DNA of 64,000 nt, taken from positions 496,001 to 560,000 of the forward strand of contig KN834758.1 in the NCBI GenBank assembly GCA_000827265.1. The letters are read 5' to 3'. This DNA comes from Collybiopsis luxurians FD-317 M1 (Eukaryota; Basidiomycota; Agaricomycetes; Agaricales; Omphalotaceae). Both the position numbers and the translations under genes were made by a program. The notes beneath the pieces are model-generated. The model was not told the origin of the DNA. It did not search any database and worked only from the letters and a program-made list of their open reading frames with translations. Below, piece by piece: positions 11,133-25,224 of the stretch (within the stretch, counting starts at the first letter, position 1; every line of letters starts with the position of its first letter).

Positions 11133-13529
11133 CTACCAGTCCGTTCTAAAAAAATGCCACCATTTCCGCTTCTTCTTTGGCTTGCCAGGTCTCCCATCCT
11201 CCTCCACGATCATCGGATATACACCAGCATATTCCGTCCGCGAAGGCAGAGAAGTCCTCCGAAGTCGACGTCGAAGAGACCCCGAGTGGTTCTGGTTCTG
11301 TGAAGGCTGCGCCGTAGGGTATCTAGCAAGCGTGTCAGCGACCGCGGTCAGTTCTAAGATGGTGACGTACTCATCCACATGTACAACGTAGTGTTCTTCT
11401 TTTCTCAGTGCTGCCAAAGCGAGAGTTATCTCAGCTTGCAGCATTAAACGTGTGTTATTGGGGACGTTAATCTTTCGTCTCCACATAGCGACGCTATTCC
11501 CACTCTTTGAAGGCAGAAAGACAAACACGATAACTTGCACTGCAGGATCGTAAAACGCAGCTGATTCCTGCATGGTTTTATCCCTCGTCTCCTGTAGTTG
11601 GTCAAATGTAAGCCAGTCGAATGCAGGTTCATTTTTCCCATCTGGAATCCGATACTCCGCGTTTGATATCAGTGCTCCGCGTTCTCTGCTCTGTAGGAAT
11701 CTATGAAGCTAGCTGCAGTCAGGAAGACGTTCAGGATAAACGCATACTGAGGACCTACTCCGTAAGATCCTAGGGCGTAAGATACAGTTTGAATCCATGT
11801 GATCAACGATGCGACGCGCTCGTCTTTATCTGGAGGAAACATCCAATGAATCCGATCTTTCGCTTTGCGCGCTCGGCCGAATAATGCTTGATGATAAGGC
11901 TGCAACGCAGCCCCCCTCGAGTCATGAAAGTGAATATTGGTGTATTCATTTATTTTACTTCGGGGGATGCCAGTGTTTAAGGAAGTTGTCGTGCCCTTAT
12001 AAGCGTGAGCCAGCGTTTTAGATGGCATTGCGTACGACGAGTCCTTGGATTTATCGGAACTCCAGAGATTAGCCATCGAGATTTCTGAGCGAGCGGATTC
12101 AGCCATGAACGAACCACCTCCCCATCCTGGCGAAGAAAAATGCACTCGGCGAGCATCCTCGTAGTCCTGGTAATTTTCTTCCTCCTCTTCTTCTTCCGGT
12201 ATTGGACCCCAACCATCAACGTTGGATTTGGAAGTGCCCCATGGATCGCCTGTGTCGCCCCAGGTAGTGGACGCATCCTTTCCCCAGCCATAGGACGAGC
12301 CCCTTCCATCATCTATATTGCCCCAGGAAGTTGCCGCATCCTTCCCTTGTTTCCCCCAGGCACCGTCGTTGCTGGAACCCCAACCACCCCATCCACCTAC
12401 GGCGGGGGTTCCCCAGCCCCCTGGATCATGGTGCTCTGAATGTGAACGATGGTGTTTGCCCTTCTTTTCCTGGGGTGTTTTGTCCTTCTTACTTGATGGC
12501 GGCCAGTGGTTCGAGCTTGTAGTGACCTGACGAGATTGGAAATGTTGGGGGTATGGGTTGGAAGGGGGTTGTTTCGTTTTCGGTTGCTGTTGCGCCGCAG
12601 AAAGATACCCATTCTGTGAAACAGGTTGGCTGAGTAACGAGTTAAGAATTTGGGATTGTTGGTGTTGAGATATAACAGGTCGGCTCGGAGCAGCAGACAT
12701 GGAATTCGAAGTTGCCTTTGAAAGTCGTTTTGCCTCCTCGCTCCAGCCTTTCATAACTAATGAGACCACCTCTGTATGCATTAAGCTGAAACTTACTTTT
12801 CCATCCTGGCTGGGGCGCACTTTTCTTTGGTTGCTCACCCCACCCTGATTGAGCGGTACTTTTCTTTGGTTGCTCGCCCCAACCTGATTGGGAAATACCT
12901 TGACTCGGAACACCCCAAGCGCCAGCATCAGTCGAAGGACCCCATCCAAGGTTTTGTTCATCCTCTTCCTCTTCTGATTCCGATTCTTCCTGGTCCCCTC
13001 CCCATGAACCACCTCCGCCTCCCCAGCCGATCTCGCTTCCTCCGCCCCATCCCCCAGCCCATGCGACCGTTTTAGAGGCCGTCGACTTGCCCGTGGTTTT
13101 TGGTGTAGGATTTGCGGTCGTTCCCCAGCCCCTTTCTGACAGAGGCTCTGACGGCCAGGGTGTGTCTGCTGTTGTTTTCCATGCCGCCGGAGCGACTCCG
13201 GTCCTAGCGTGGTCGTCTTGGAGATCTATTCGTTGATGACGGCGGAGACGATTCATTGGTCAGTGAATAAAACAAAGTCAAGATGGAAACAACATAATAG
13301 ACGCGCGCATACTGAATGTGGATCATTGCAGCTGTGTACGAGATGATTTGGCGCGCAAGGACAGAAGAAACTGACCATTACCCAGATCCATCATTTCCCC
13401 ATCACCATTTTGTACTACATCATTTTGTACTATTGGAGATTCTTCGGGCGGGGGAGCGTCCGCTACAGGGGGCAGCTGACTGGCTTCTAGCGCTTCTTGT
13501 TTCTGCTTTCCCTTTTTGCCCTTCGCCAT
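11133..13529 (-). CDS. GW/WG-repeat protein with conserved-looking C-terminal domain (Argonaute-hook-like composition)
   Basis: Five exons on the minus strand (13529-13376, 13225-12797, 12756-11759, 11708-11371, 11322-11133) sum to 2109 nt, encoding 702 residues, all phases matching. The N-terminus is lysine-rich (MAKGKKGKQKQ). From residue 84 to about 405 there are about 20 Trp residues next to Gly (GWG, SWG, AWG, TWG), in Gly/Ser/Asp/Pro-rich sequence with two near-identical SGWGEQPKKS units and an acidic run. The last 250 residues look folded, with few low-complexity runs, and end in a basic stretch (KPKKKRKWW) resembling a nuclear localisation signal. GW/WG repeats are the known ligand of Argonaute PIWI domains in proteins such as Tas3 and GW182, so a small-RNA role is possible. 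That is inference from composition only; Gly/Trp-rich RNA-binding or structural proteins are alternatives. Confidence 0.75.
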
Positions 13530-14467
13530 CTCACTGAGCTGAACCGCGGGAGAAAAGAAAACAAAGAGGAAGACCTGTACTGGACGTAATAAATACCTCC
13601 TCACACGGTAGCGCCTTGATAGGCGCCACATTCATGATCATATGAAAGTCACCTGCGCTTGGCACGACTCGAGGATTTCTCCATCTCAACTCTATCTCAG
13701 GCTTGAGATAGCTAATTTTAAACTACTTGTATTGGAATCGATGCTTCTGAACCGCCAGATGATAGCGTGACATGGCTTGAACATTCAGTTTCCACAGTGC
13801 ATGATCCTGCTCAGCCTATTTGATCAACTCTATGAAGAGTGCTACGGCCCAGTCGAGCACTTCTTACAAGTGTCGCAGTCACGGTGGTGGCACCGAGTTC
13901 GCATCCTACTCGAACAAGATGCTTGTTGGGAAGTAGAAGTACATGCTGTCGTATATGTTCTGTAATGCTGATATAATGAAGATGAACCCAGGGCGGATGA
14001 ACAACTTCTGAGAGTCTCAGAAAAGGCGTAGAAGGCACAGTACAAAGACCTGCACCTAGATCATTCTAGCTGTGCGAGGCGCAGCAGAAAGTGTCATCGC
14101 ATCAGTATCCACACCCGCAGCCTACATTTTAAATTACCTCAATCTAAGTCGACTGAACGGAAATCCTTCCTTGGAAACCTTTTTTGGGAGGGAATGTCAA
14201 GAATACTCTAGGACGTGGGGTGGAAAGCAACAGCGCGAATGTATTAGATCTGCTGCTTTTTGTAGCCAGAACTGGTTGCGCTTAACGCTGCCCGTTGCTC
14301 CAAACCCCGAATGATGACCCCACTTATCCCGAGCGGTGGGAGGTGCGCTATATATAATCGCTAGACACCTAGACTCGGTTCCTAAGCTTGGTCCTTCCCC
14401 TCTCCTCCAACCACTCTAAGCAGTCGTCTGAGACGAAAAGCTTGACTGTGTCTTGCTGCCTGCTTAA
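13530..14467. other. Divergent promoter region without a supported gene
   Basis: This separates the minus-strand GW protein from the plus-strand membrane protein. Short frames in it show no domain or codon pattern I trust. It contains the TATA element at 14349-14357. Confidence 0.5.
14349..14357 (+). promoter_or_regulatory. TATA box-like element
   Basis: TATATATAA sits 111 nt upstream of the ATG at 14468, a plausible distance for a core promoter with a short leader. Confidence 0.4.
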
Positions 14468-15473
14468 ATGATGTTCTCATCCCGGAGCTGGTACTTCGTC
14501 CTTTCTTCATTGCTCGTTCGTTGCAGATCCGAGTCAGCAACGCTGGAGAGCAGACGTCTCGACAATCTTGCTCAACCAAGTGAAGGCCAACTAGCATCGT
14601 CGACACAGCGTGGCAACTTGTAAGTACTAGTCTCCGGTTCATACTGAATCATCTTTCGGACTATTCTTACCCAACTTCAGAATTGGCGCTACCCAACTGT
14701 ATCGTCGATTCCAGGAGCATCCAGACTCAAAGACCTTTGGTATCCTCTTAGCAACTGTTATCGGCATTTTGATTTTCGTCGCGATCTCTGTTCTCATCTG
14801 CACTCATCTCCGAAGACGACGAATCTTAGACATTGAGAAACGCGCAGTGAGCTTAGACAGTGGAACAGAATCTGCGTTATCGGGGAAGCCAAAGAGAAGT
14901 AGTTGGGCTCTCCGGCTGAATTCTGCACAAAGAAAGCTTTGGAGTCCTATCGCAAGAGACAAGACACCCATTTCACCCTCGCATCCTTTCCTTAGAACTG
15001 GGAGCCCAGCTGGGCGAGATCACGACAGGGCTTCTTTACCGTTTCATGATATTCCTCCGCTCCAGAGACCTGCTGCGGTCCTGGATCCGCAATTGGATAT
15101 GAGGGAAAACACACAACCGATACTTCTTCCAGTTGAAGGAGGGGTGTTGTCTGTCTCTTCGTCTCACTGGGCCGCTGATATCAGCGCAGCAGATCATCGC
15201 CGCAGAATTCAAGTTTCTCCGAGCGCTGCACTCCGCAGTCCAGAGTCTCTTAATTCCATTGACAACACCGTGGCACAGACCATTATCACAAAGGCCAACA
15301 AGCAGAAATTCCGCAATGGTTCTCCCGTGTCGCGGTCGCGGAAGGGATCGTTATTGTCCGGACCACCCTTGACTGTTCATCGGCAGTTGCCAATATCACC
15401 GACCGAGGATGATTTGGTGGATATCAGTGCTTATCAATATTCATCGAATCCCTCGCCGCCCAACATGATATAG
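14468..15473 (+). CDS. Single-pass membrane protein with signal peptide and long cytoplasmic tail
   Basis: No family recognised. Exons 14468-14619 and 14681-15473 give 314 residues. The N-terminus (MMFSSRSWYFVLSSLLVRC) looks like a signal peptide. A short luminal or extracellular segment follows, then a transmembrane helix near residues 70-92 (FGILLATVIGILIFVAISVL) stopped by the basic HLRRRR. The remaining 220 residues are Ser/Pro/Arg-rich and probably disordered, with possible phosphorylation sites (SRSRKGS). This is a type I topology with a small ectodomain, as in many fungal receptor-like or scaffold proteins. Two adjacent ATGs open the frame; I took the first. Confidence 0.75.
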
Positions 15474-15693
15474 ACGTAAAGGTGGAGCAATTGACAGAAG
15501 ATGTGTATCTTACGAGAGTGGATGAACAGATATTTTGGAGTTCTTTGCATTGTTTCGAGATTGGATAAGAAGACCGTTCCGGCTAAATCAACTACTGCAT
15601 ATTAAGAAGCCGACAATTCGACTTTCATTTGCAAAGGAAATAGCTGGAAAACTTACTGTCTAAATACCATCGGAAGTTGAAACGCTATCCACT

Positions 15694-18111
<2,418 letters not shown>

Positions 18112-18442
18112 AATGTAGCTTGTAGATTCGCTCGATCGGAAGGCGTATGAAAAGAGAAAACCTTCAGAGATATATACACATCTTGCACGGAGCCAGTCGC
18201 CGCCCATGAGCAAGCAAAATATTACAATGGAATAGCGATCCCAGCGTCCAAATATTCTACATAAGCTGTCAGTAATTATCTACGGGTATGTATTAGTGAA
18301 GCACAGTAAAAATTAAATAACACAACATGCTAATGAGAGTGAATGTCAAATGTGCAGATATAAAAATCTAACCAGCGTGAGTAGCCCAAGAGGTCGATAA
18401 AAAATAGAGAGAGCAACAAAAAAGGAAGAGGATAGGCTGTCG
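18112..18442. other. Convergent intergenic region
   Basis: Between two 3' ends; A/T-rich with no gene or RNA that I can support. Confidence 0.5.
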
Positions 18443-19931
18443 TCATATCTTCCGATCCAGCTCCTTCACAAGTAGATCATTGACAACTCCAGGATTGTCG
18501 AGGTAAACTAGAAACACGAATCAACGCTTAGTTCAGACGTAGGAAACAGCACATACCATGATGGCCGGCGTTATTCACGATATACATCCTCCCCAGGCCA
18601 TTCCCAGCCTGACGTAGCCGTTCTACAGATTCCTGACCACCCTCAGGATCCATCCAGTCCTGATCCCCATAGACGAATGTAATCGGTATCCTCTCTTTAG
18701 CTAACCCGGTTATTCGATCGACAAGAGGCATTCGTGCGTAGGCACCAGGAGCGAGTATATGGGAAATGCAGTACTCTCCTGAGCCCTTGGCGACAGTGAT
18801 ATTAAGAATGTAATCATGCATGTTGCGGGTTTCTTCTTCACTGAGACCAGTGAAGCGACGAGAAGAGTACTGATGAAGCATTCAGCACCGAAAGAAAGAG
18901 AAAAGCACAAGCGTACAAAGACATACCTTTCCAACTAACAAAGGTCCCCAGACACCCACTGTTCTTATTACCTGGAAAGGACTGAAGCCTTCTTCCCAAA
19001 GATACGATAAGAGTCTCCTCGATCTACTCTGCTTCGCCTTTGCCGTCCGTTGCCTCTCTTCCACCTCCTCCACTTTTGACTTTGACGCCGGTTCAGCCTT
19101 ATTCTCGCTTGCCGTCGTGGATGGGGGCTCAATTTCCTGGGATGGAATTGTATAGTCCGGCCCTCTGGGAACGCCGGCAGGAGAAAGTAGAATCAGCTTC
19201 TCCACCCTCTGCGGATACTTCAGTGCGTAAACTACGCTGAAATATGCTCCCAGACTATGCCCGATTAATGTCATCTTCTCTAGCCGCATTTTTTGCCGCC
19301 AATCTTCTAAGGACTCGACGAAGAAGGATTCGGCTTCAGATACACGACCTGGAATATCTTTCTTGGATGCTCTGACGTGGAATGGAGGTCGTGAAGAACG
19401 GCCCATGCCTAACCAGTCAACGGCATAAACAGAAGTATTGCGTTTGCCAGCCCACAGAGCCATAGGGAGGAAATTGCGGAAGTAGAAGCCGAGGCCGGCT
19501 CCATAGCCATGCAGCATGACTGCGGGCGTTTGTGAGGGTGTAGAATTAGACGCAGAGGGCTGGAATTGCGACTGGAAAAGGGACGTAGAGACCATTGAAA
19601 CGGTATTGATATAGTGCTTGGGATTAGAAAGTTCTATGCGGGAGCTGTACGCGATGACTGGTCCTATATCTGACATCTCAGACTCAGTCAATGCCTTGGT
19701 TGGTTTTGTTGAGCGGAAAAAGGGTAGACTTCTATTACGGGTGTAAATAACGTGTCCAGTTGAAAAGCCAGTTTCAAGTACACACCTTAACAAACGCTCT
19801 TCACTGACAGCACTTTGTTTCTCACCCGCAGCCCACCATTGCTTCGCACTTTCTAAAAACCTGGACGGTATATCTGTTGCAGGTGGAAGGGGTGATAGAA
19901 CCACATCTACTGAAGCTGTTGTGCCGGTCAT
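18443..19931 (-). CDS. Alpha/beta hydrolase of the ABHD4/5-Cld1-Ict1 family (lipase/acyltransferase)
   Basis: Acts on phospholipids. Yeast Cld1 deacylates cardiolipin in mitochondria; Ict1 and ABHD5 relatives act in lysophosphatidate acylation or lipase activation. The sequence shows a YSSRIELSNPKHYINTV lead-in, the oxyanion strand MLHGYGAGLGFY, VDWLGMGRSSRP, the nucleophile elbow LIGHSLGAYFS, LLSPAGVPRG, an acid strand VYGDQDWMDPEG, and after the last intron NNAGHHVYLDNP, which includes the catalytic His and an HX4D acyltransferase-type motif. An insertion of charged low-complexity residues (about 70 aa, SKSKVEEVEERQ) follows the nucleophile region. The start chosen is the ATG at 19931. An arginine-rich, presequence-like frame continues upstream to 20030 without an ATG. 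Mitochondrial targeting is unproven. Confidence 0.87.
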
Positions 19932-20461
19932 TGAAAAAAGAGTAGTCCTGCGTAAAGGCAGTCGGAAAAGAGGACGGAGACTGGAGGATATGATGACCGA
20001 TGGGGAACGGAAGATTCGAGTATATAGCACAGGAGATAATTACAGTCTTTATATACCCGGGGCTCGAGGACGTCGTTCACCGGCTGTACATGACTGTACA
20101 TAAGCACTTTGACGAGATGATTCATCCCCTCGGCAGGCTATGCCGAGGTACGTGTTACGGTACTGTACGTCGGGTCAATGTCGGAAGCAAGTAAGTATGT
20201 AGCGCGTAAAATATACGGAAGGTGGTCGATGGATAAGTAGTAGACTCTTTACAAGACTCAAAGGCTAGTTCGAAGGAGAACATCCCCATATCAGTGGTAT
20301 CACTTCTCCCGTTTCTCCATGTCTTTTGATGTGAGCCTCCAGGAGAAGCGAGGTGGCCGAACACATAACAAGCACTTCTTGACATCCTTAGATTACTTGT
20401 ACTTATGAATGAGAAAACAAAAAAATCACCTTCGTGATTTTTCCGACGCGCCGACTCAGTT
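19932..20461. other. Intergenic region upstream of the hydrolase gene
   Basis: Contains the hydrolase promoter and the likely 3' UTR of the zinc-finger-like gene to the right. Short frames show no recognisable product. Confidence 0.45.
20048..20055 (-). promoter_or_regulatory. TATA box-like element of the hydrolase gene
   Basis: TATATAAA on the minus strand lies 117 nt upstream of the ATG at 19931, which suggests transcription starts near 20015-20025. Confidence 0.4.
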
Positions 20462-21176
20462 TCATTTGCTTTTACCGCCTCCCGAATAGTAGTCTATCAC
20501 CAAGGCAAGGTGAAGTACTGGCAACTGAAACGAAAAAGTGAAACAGACCTGGTGCACCGACATTGCAAGAGAATTCTCGTTCTCTTGGGCAGATCTTCTT
20601 TCCCGCTCCTTAATGAGCCGTTGAACTTCGGGACATTTTTGTTTGTGCGCATTCCATGGGCCACGGTAATACGATTTGCTGCGATCGTACCCAAGTTGAA
20701 TCGTTTTATGACAGCCGGAGCAAACAACCTTGAGTGGATCGAGTCTTTGGATATCTGGATCGTTTTTGAGAGCTTCATAGCGACTTTGTAGGGATAGATC
20801 CGCCTTTGTCCCCGAATATTCAACAGATTTCGGTGCGTTAAATTTCTTCGTGGTGCATATCTCGTCAGCTTTTCTCTTTCGAGTAATGCATGGCTGAAGC
20901 CTAGATTATCAAAGACGGGATTAGTCGTTAGTCAGGCACCAAATTCTTTGGGGTGCCGAAGACTTGCAGCGTAAAAGAACGAGCCTCCTTGAGACGAGAA
21001 CTTCGTCTCAACTGAGCAGTCGGTTGGGACGTCGTTAGAACTTTGGGTGAAGAATCCGCGTACGGGGAATACATCGGAAGGGGAGGTGGAGCCAGCATCG
21101 ACACGTTGGCCTGAATGCCGCGGATAGCAGAGTGGTGTTTCCTGAATTTAGGTGGTACGATTTGTCTTCCTTGCAT
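20462..21176 (-). CDS. Small CX2C-X21-HX3C zinc-finger-like protein
   Basis: Role unknown. Exons 21176-20940 and 20893-20462 join in frame to 222 residues. The first half is basic and Pro/Ser-rich (RRSSRLKEARS). The second half has KRKADEI, then LKVVCSGCHKTIQLG...YYRGPWNAHKQKC, i.e. two Cys two residues apart, a conserved-looking Trp, then HX3C. As I recall, this Cys/Trp/His/Cys pattern recurs in many agaricomycete proteins of unknown function and looks like a small BED-like zinc knuckle. A Glu/Arg-rich helix (QRLIKERERRS) follows. The C-terminal 30 residues depend on reading through without a further intron and are uncertain. A longer 5' end is also possible. Confidence 0.6.
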
Positions 21177-21755
21177 TGGGTTCCTTGGAGATCGCGACGA
21201 GAAAGGGCAGGTAACGAAAGAAATCAATGCGTATAAATGCGTCGTAAACACAAAGAGCCAAAATGAGATGAACGGTCAATATCATGTGCCCGCGTCCAAG
21301 CATCCAAAACGCCATTGTTTGACGATGGGAATTTGCCACCTACTTTAGAGGATGTCGCAATGACCAAGTCTCTTTGTGCACCAGTGACCCTAGCATATCT
21401 CCGGCCAAACGAGGGTCTATATATAGCATATAACGGCGATAAGAAGCTCTTTTCAAGGTGAATCGTGCTAATCACTGAAATAGATTCATCAGCTGATGAA
21501 AAACACAAAGCAAGAGACAAATCGATAAAGGCTTGCCAGTATTGGCAGAAATTCGGCCAATAATCGTGTCCAAAAAAACTGTAACCTTCTGCGTTCAGGC
21601 TCAGAAGTAAGCTGAAAAGGAAAACTTTCCCGGGGATTTGTACTTGTAAAGTATCAGTGAGCAGGCGCCAGTTGCGGGAATAGGGGTCAAATCACGCTAT
21701 TGACCAAAATTTTGAAGCACGTGCTTCCTCTTGAACCTGTACCGTTACTTGCGAG
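21177..21755. other. Divergent promoter region between the zinc-finger-like gene and CWC21
   Basis: No supported gene. It presumably holds the leaders and promoters of both flanking genes, and perhaps an unrecognised first exon of the minus-strand gene. Confidence 0.4.
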
Positions 21756-22992
21756 ATGTACAACGGCATCGGTCTCACAACTCCCCGTGGAAGGCAAGTT
21801 CATTTATTTCTTCGTGTAGTCCTGCTTGTACTTACTTTTTTCTTTTGTCTTTTTCTAGTGGAACGAACGGTTATGTTGTCCGGAACCTTTCCACTTTACG
21901 GTCATACGAACCGGCTCAGGATCGTGCAGCTGCCTGGGACGTTGCGCCGCCGAAGCATCGCGAACCAGACCAGGGTATTCTTGACCATGAACGGAAACGA
22001 CAAGTGGAAGTCAAATGTCTCGAATTACAGCTTGAGCTCGAAGATAAAGGGTACGTCTTGCTCCTCAAAGATTTTCACAGGGCCGTCATTTTACTTACGT
22101 ATGCAGCATCGACGAAGAAGAAATTGAAAAACAAGTTGATGAACTTCGCACCAAATTAAATGCCAATTTGAATGCTTTTGCGTCTTCCGCAAAAAGGTTG
22201 AAGCCCTCCGATACGCATGGTATTGCTGTCGCGAAAAAGTCTGAGCTCGACAAAATGGCTCGTGCATTGGGAACTAGAAGTAATTATTCTGAGGGTGATG
22301 CGTTCGACCGGGAGAAACAAGAAGAAATGAAGTTCAAAAGGCAGGCTGACAGGGAAGAGCGGGAAAGGAGAAGAGAGGAGGAACGTACCAAAATGGCGGA
22401 GCAGAAAGCGAAATGGGAAGCTGAGAAAAGGGAAAGGGATAGGCTGAGGCGTAGAGAGGAAGACAGACTCAGAAGAGAGAGAGAAGATTCGGGCGGGGAT
22501 TTGAGAAGAAAACAACAGGATAGGTTTATGCCGCCTCCTCCGCCTCCCTCCGGCAGGGACCAATCTCGCGACCGATATCGTGGAAGGGACAGGAGTCCCC
22601 CTCGAGGACTTACTACTTCTCGTTCGCGGCGGGAGGACTCACGTTCGCGTTCACCAAGGCGTCGTTCAAGTTCGCCTCCAACCCGTACTTCCCGACGCCG
22701 TTCTCCTTCCAGCTCACGTTCTCGTTCTCGTTCTCCGTCTCGATCACGTTCTCCCCCTCCTCGCTCTCGAAGACGGTCTGTTTCTCCGCAACGTCGCTCT
22801 CGCTCCCCAGTCAGCCCACCTCGTGCCAGCCGTCGTGATCAACGCAGCGTCTCGCCTCGCAGACGTAGATCGCCTTCTGATTCAGTTTCTCCTCCCCCAA
22901 AAGCTGACGTCAAAGGACGCTCCCGTTCTAGGTCGGTCTCGAGTGACTCGGCTATGTCCGTCAGTTCCAAGTCGAGTTCCAAAAGTGGCTGA
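21756..22992 (+). CDS. CWC21: Spliceosome-associated SR-like protein Cwc21/SRRM2
   Basis: Component of the activated spliceosome that contacts Prp8 and Snu114. The N-terminus [19 protein letters not shown] is the hallmark of the family. A cwf21 domain with [14 protein letters not shown] follows, then a charged helix rich in Glu/Arg (residues about 125-185) and a long C-terminal RS domain (many SRSRS, SPRRR and SPPP units), as in SRRM2 rather than in short yeast Cwc21. Exons 21756-21793, 21859-22050 and 22107-22992 give 371 residues. Intron 1 is a GC-AG intron (AG/GCAAGT...TAG); no GT donor would keep the invariant RGSGTNG sequence in frame. Confidence 0.93.
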
Positions 22993-23301
22993 GGGAGTGG
23001 TAAAGTCGTTGCAAAAGTGCTGTGGACGCATAATTTTAACTAGGATCCAATACATGTCTCTGTACTGTGTATAATAGCTTTCTTGCACCAGGCTGTGTAT
23101 ATGGCTCGTACTTATCGCTATTGGCTGTAAAATACTCGGAATGTTCAGAGAGGTTTTCGCCGCGACAACAGTACTACCGCAGTGATCAACTGCACACTTT
23201 CTCTTGACCTCTTTACAGCTTGACGAGGCCTGTGAGTCATTTTCAAAATTCCGATATAAAGAGGTCCTGTCAGCTTTTCGCGCTTCAACGCCTTTGCCAC
23301 T
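22993..23301. other. Intergenic region CWC21-ARG8
   Basis: Contains the CWC21 3' end and the ARG8 promoter. Nothing else supported. Confidence 0.5.
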
Positions 23302-24981
23302 ATGAAAAATTTTCATTCATTGGCCCGACGAGCCTCACGCCCAAACCATTTTCAGCGCGGAATCGCGTCAGAGGTAATGACCTGCTCTGTTTGTTTCCAT
23401 CGCGATCTCTAACGAGCGTCTAGGCTACACCAAAACCTATACCTTCTATTCCCTCATCTCCTTCCACGAAATACAAAGCGGTCACTCACCCGTTAAATTC
23501 AGTCAAATCGGAAGCAACTCAAGCAACACTTGCCAGAGGGAAAGAGTACCTTTTACCTGTATACGCCAGGCCGGACTTTGTTCTCTCTCGTGGCAAGGGT
23601 TCATATGTCTGGGATACTGAGGGGAGAAGATATCTAGACTTTAGTGCCGGTATTGCGGTAAACGCGTTGGGCCATGCAGATGAGGGTCTCGCTAAGGTTA
23701 GTTTCTCTTTGAATACTTCTATACCGATTGGCGTGCCTAAATTCTTGCCCATAGGTTCTCGCAGAACAATCTCAAAAACTCTTACACACGAGTAACGTGT
23801 ACCACAACGAGTGGGCCGGCAAACTTGCTGAATTGCTTGTTACTTTGACTCAGAAAGAAGGGGGTCTGGGATATCCCGCTGAGAAAAGTCAAGCGGGTGG
23901 TCAAGTACCCAGTGCGAAAGTCTTTTTCGCCAACTCCGGCACGGAAGCGAACGAGGGAGCACTCAAGATTGCCCGGAAAGTGGGCAAGGACCGATGGGCT
24001 GCGAAAGCCCCAGGACGGTCTTGGGACTCGAAAGACTGCACCAAAACGCGCATTGCGTGTTTTGAATCTTCATTCCACGGCCGAAGTATGGGGGCACTCA
24101 GTGTGACAAGTACTCTCAAGTATCAACTGCCCTTTACCCCTCTGATTCCCGGAATCGATGTCGGGAAGGTCAATGACTTTGAAGGATTGAATTCACTCGT
24201 GGGTGAGGATACTTGCGCAGTTATTATTGAACCAATCCAAGGGGAAGGAGGGATAAACGCAGCCCAGATTGAATGGCTGGCTGCATTGAGAAAAAAATGT
24301 GATGAGGTCGGAGCCGTGCTGATTTTTGATGAGATTCAGGTACGTATCACTTAATAGTTCTCGATTACGCCGCTAATCTTACCAACAGTGCGGGTTATAT
24401 CGCACCGGGACTCTCTGGGCTCATTCGCCGCTACCTGTTGATTGCCATCCTGACATTGTGACTATGGCTAAGCCACTGGCGAACGGATATCCCATAGGCA
24501 GTGTTTTGCTGCGGGATACAGTGGCCTCTACTATGACTGCTGGTAGGCATTTACAGACCGCAGTTTGTGTGACACCGTCAGTATTCAAATTTCTCCTTTA
24601 ACAGGCACACATGGTACAACCTTTGGCGGAAGTCCAATTGCCTGTGCCGCGGGTTATCATGTCCTCTCACGTCTCTCGGAACGTCCTTTTGTAGCTCAAA
24701 TCGCCGAAACAAGCGCATACCTTTCTGGGCGTTTGGCTCAATTGCCGAAATGGTTCCCGGACCTCCTACAGCCTACGATTCGAGGTAGGGGATTAATTAT
24801 GGGTCTGGGCTTCAAGGACGAGAAAGACCCGGGTCGGCTCGTAGCTCTCGCGCGGGAAAGAGGTGTGTTTGTGCTGACAGCAGGTAAAGATGCCGTCAGA
24901 CTGGTACCAAGTTTGAACGTGGGCAAGACTGAAGTGGATTTGGCGGTAGACGTGATGGAGAGCTGCCTGGGAGAGATGTAG
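23302..24981 (+). CDS. ARG8: Acetylornithine aminotransferase, mitochondrial
   Basis: PLP enzyme converting N-acetylglutamate semialdehyde to N-acetylornithine in arginine synthesis. The start [20 protein letters not shown] is a typical mitochondrial presequence. After a short intron come [24 protein letters not shown], then [18 protein letters not shown] (phosphate-binding), [39 protein letters not shown] (the Asp that pairs with the pyridine nitrogen), [12 protein letters not shown] (Schiff-base lysine) and [17 protein letters not shown]. The C-terminus has IRGRGLIMG and VRLVPSLN. Four or five short introns separate the exons. All key residues are present and length is normal for the family. 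Confidence 0.95.
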
Positions 24982-25224
24982 AGCTTCAAAGAAGTCTATA
25001 GAAGTTCTTTATGAAACGATCGATACCTTAAGATACCTGTGTGCACAGTTCACGTATATATTCTGTTTACCGCTTATTAGAGTGATGGATTGATTCCGTA
25101 TACGAGGTAGTCGGCGGCCGGACAGGAGATTAGATACACACGGCCTGTGATTGGCTGAGCTCAATGGTGATATAAGTTACCTTGGTTTTCGTTATACCGC
25201 GAATTATTTTTTTCTACTTCCATC

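Noticed and set aside
11669..11760. Apparent stop and frame change in the GW protein near the C-terminal domain
   Set aside because: A 51-nt GT-AG intron (GTAGGT...GCAGCTAG, 11758-11709) removes it and all five exons then sum to a multiple of three.
12140..12440. Plus-strand Pro/Ile-rich frame
   Set aside because: It is the complement of the GW-repeat exon; the minus-strand exons splice in frame to a single long protein.
19932..20030. Arg-rich, presequence-like extension of the hydrolase without an ATG
   Set aside because: It would need a GTG or other non-AUG start, and the TATA-like element at 20048-20055 suggests transcription begins close to or downstream of it; kept only as a note.
21148..21520. 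Hydrophobic minus-strand frames upstream of the zinc-finger-like gene
   Set aside because: They look membrane-like but overlap each other in different frames and lack start or splice support.
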